Below, piece after piece: positions 4,611-5,754 of a stretch of 5,754 nucleotides of DNA; positions within the stretch are counted from its first letter, which is position 1, and every line of letters starts with the position of its first letter. The DNA is taken from the NCBI GenBank assembly GCA_002385485.1, contig DGDP01000103.1, positions 1 through 5,754 on the forward strand. Reading direction: 5' to 3'. The position numbers and the translations under genes were made by a program. Source of the DNA: Acetomicrobium sp. UBA3949. Its GTDB lineage: Bacteria > Synergistota > Synergistia > Synergistales > Acetomicrobiaceae. The notes under the pieces were generated by a model. It did no database searches and had not been told where the DNA came from. It was given only the letters and a program-made list of their open reading frames with translations.

Positions 4611-5754
4611 CTACTTTGCGAGCTCGATTGCTCGTAATTCCTTAATTACCGTTACCTTGATCTGGCCAGGGTACTTCAGCTCTTCCTCTATCCTTCGGGC
4701 AATATCGTATGCAATTTTGTATATCGCACCGTTATCGCCGGCTTCGGGCGAGACCATTACGCGCACTTCCCTTCCCGCTTGAATGGCATAAGCTTTTTCG
4801 ACTCCATCGAAGGAAGAAGCCAACTCTTCCAGCTTTTCCAGCCTCCTTATGTAGGCCTCTATGCTCTCCCGCCTTGCTCCCGGCCTTGAGGCGCTTATAG
4901 CATCGGCAGCCAACACTAAAACGGCATATACGCTTTTTGGCTCCTCGTCCTCGTGGTGTGCGGCAATTGCGTTCACTACGACATGCGACTCGCCGTAACG
5001 TTTAGCAAGATCAGCTCCTATTAAGGCATGGGAGCCCTCAACCTGACAATCTATGGCCTTGCCCAGATCGTGCAACAATCCGGCCCTTTTAGCAAGCCTC
5101 TCATCCAATCCGAGTTCAGATGCCATGACTCCTGCCAAATGTGCCACTTCTAAGCTGTGTGCCAGGGCATTTTGGCCGTAGCTTGATCTATATGCAAGCC
5201 TGCCCAAGGTCTTGACTATCTCGGGATGTACTCCCTCTACGTTGACCTCGAGCAACGCGTTTTCGGCTACCTCGAGCATATGCTCTTCCACTTCCTTGCC
5301 CACTTTTTCGACGATTTCCTCTATTCTGGCAGGATGAATCCTACCATCCAGTATCAACCTCTCCAGAGAAATTCGGGCAATCTCTCGCCTTACCGGATCA
5401 AAACAGCTTAGCGTCACCGCCTCCGGCGTGTCATCCACAATCAGGTCAACGCCCGTCAAGCTCTCGAAGGCTCTAATATTCCTTCCTTCCCTACCTATTA
5501 TCCTGCCCTTCATATCATCGGAGGGCAAATTAACGACGCTTACCGTGACTTCCGATGTATGATCGACGGAACAACGCTGAATCGCCGTAGTTATAATCTC
5601 TCGGGCCTTCCTGTCGGCCTCACGCTTAAAGGTCTCTTCCAGCTCCTTTAATTTCAAACCGATAGAACAGGATGCTTCCTCTTCCACCTCTTTGAGGAGA
5701 AGTTCTTTGGCCTCTTCTCTGGAAAGTCCAGCTATTTCTTCCAGTTTATGCACC
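4611..5754 (-). CDS. rny: Ribonuclease Y, C-terminal three quarters (5' end beyond window)
   Basis: The open frame runs past the right edge, so the true start is not here. The 380 codons seen compare with about 510-520 residues in the family, so the N-terminal membrane anchor and part of the coiled coil are missing. Counting from the GTG at 5753, residues 1-60 are the charged end of the coiled coil. A KH RNA-binding domain follows, with G-R-I-I-G-R-E-G-R-N at 83-92, then an HD phosphohydrolase domain with H199-S-L-E-V, H228-D229-L-G-K-A, A-A-H266-H267 and A-A-D284-A-I-S as metal-site residues. The C-terminal part contains G-R-E-V-R-V-M-V and the family ending K-Y-P-G-Q-I-K-V-T-V-I-K-E. RNase Y is a membrane-associated endoribonuclease that initiates mRNA decay in many bacteria lacking RNase E. 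It is upstream of and coupled to ymdB. Confidence 0.97.
   Translation of the reverse strand, partial: VHKLEEIAGLSREEAKELLLKEVEEEASCSIGLKLKELEETFKREADRKAREIITTAIQRCSVDHTSEVTVSVVNLPSDDMKGRIIGREGRNIRAFESLTGVDLIVDDTPEAVTLSCFDPVRREIARISLERLILDGRIHPARIEEIVEKVGKEVEEHMLEVAENALLEVNVEGVHPEIVKTLGRLAYRSSYGQNALAHSLEVAHLAGVMASELGLDERLAKRAGLLHDLGKAIDCQVEGSHALIGADLAKRYGESHVVVNAIAAHHEDEEPKSVYAVLVLAADAISASRPGARRESIEAYIRRLEKLEELASSFDGVEKAYAIQAGREVRVMVSPEAGDNGAIYKIAYDIARRIEEELKYPGQIKVTVIKELRAIELAK

Noticed and set aside
4159..4782. 207-codon plus-strand frame
   Set aside because: It lies opposite the strongly conserved ymdB and the rny C-terminus, where all metal-binding motifs are in the minus frame; it is a chance shadow.
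1..5754. CRISPR arrays, insertion sequences, tRNA or rRNA genes, and a novel multi-gene system
   Set aside because: No direct-repeat arrays, transposase-like frames, terminal repeats or structured RNA other than the riboswitch and terminator were seen. All long minus-strand frames belong to recognised families.

Overview
The window carries an anaerobic gut- or digester-type bacterial locus with every gene on the minus strand, so the biological order runs from high to low coordinates. Base composition is moderate (close to 50% GC by eye). A glycine-controlled glycine reductase operon combined with Ni-Fe hydrogenase maturation genes points to a strictly anaerobic amino-acid fermenter. Synergistota (for example Acetomicrobium- or Aminobacterium-like) or a clostridial lineage would fit. 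This placement is inferred from gene content and protein style, not from a search.

Right part (5754-3735): a ribonuclease Y gene, cut by the window edge at its 5' end, is followed after 8 nt by a YmdB-type metallophosphoesterase gene. The stop codon of the first gene lies in the ribosome-binding site of the second. A rho-independent terminator follows ymdB.

Middle (3708-1429): hypC, hypD and hypE form a tight block (11-nt overlap, then a 2-nt gap). Together they encode the core machinery that builds and carries the Fe(CN)2CO group of Ni-Fe hydrogenases. HypE ends in the expected P-R-I-C tail. No hydrogenase structural gene is visible.

Left part (1402-1): a strong sigma-70/sigma-A type promoter (TTGACT, 17 nt, TAAAAT) drives a long leader with a tandem glycine riboswitch, including a leader-linker kink-turn. 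The leader is followed by grdX, a thioredoxin gene and the start of grdE (truncated at the window edge). These encode the front of a glycine reductase operon: thioredoxin supplies electrons, GrdE is the precursor of the substrate-specific protein B subunits, and GrdX is a conserved operon member of unknown role. Glycine sensed in the leader would switch on its own reductive catabolism to acetyl phosphate and ammonia.

The most interesting parts are the riboswitch architecture, in which aptamer II keeps its helices but has a divergent core, and the overlap of its expression platform with the grdX start codon. I found no evidence for a wholly new system.
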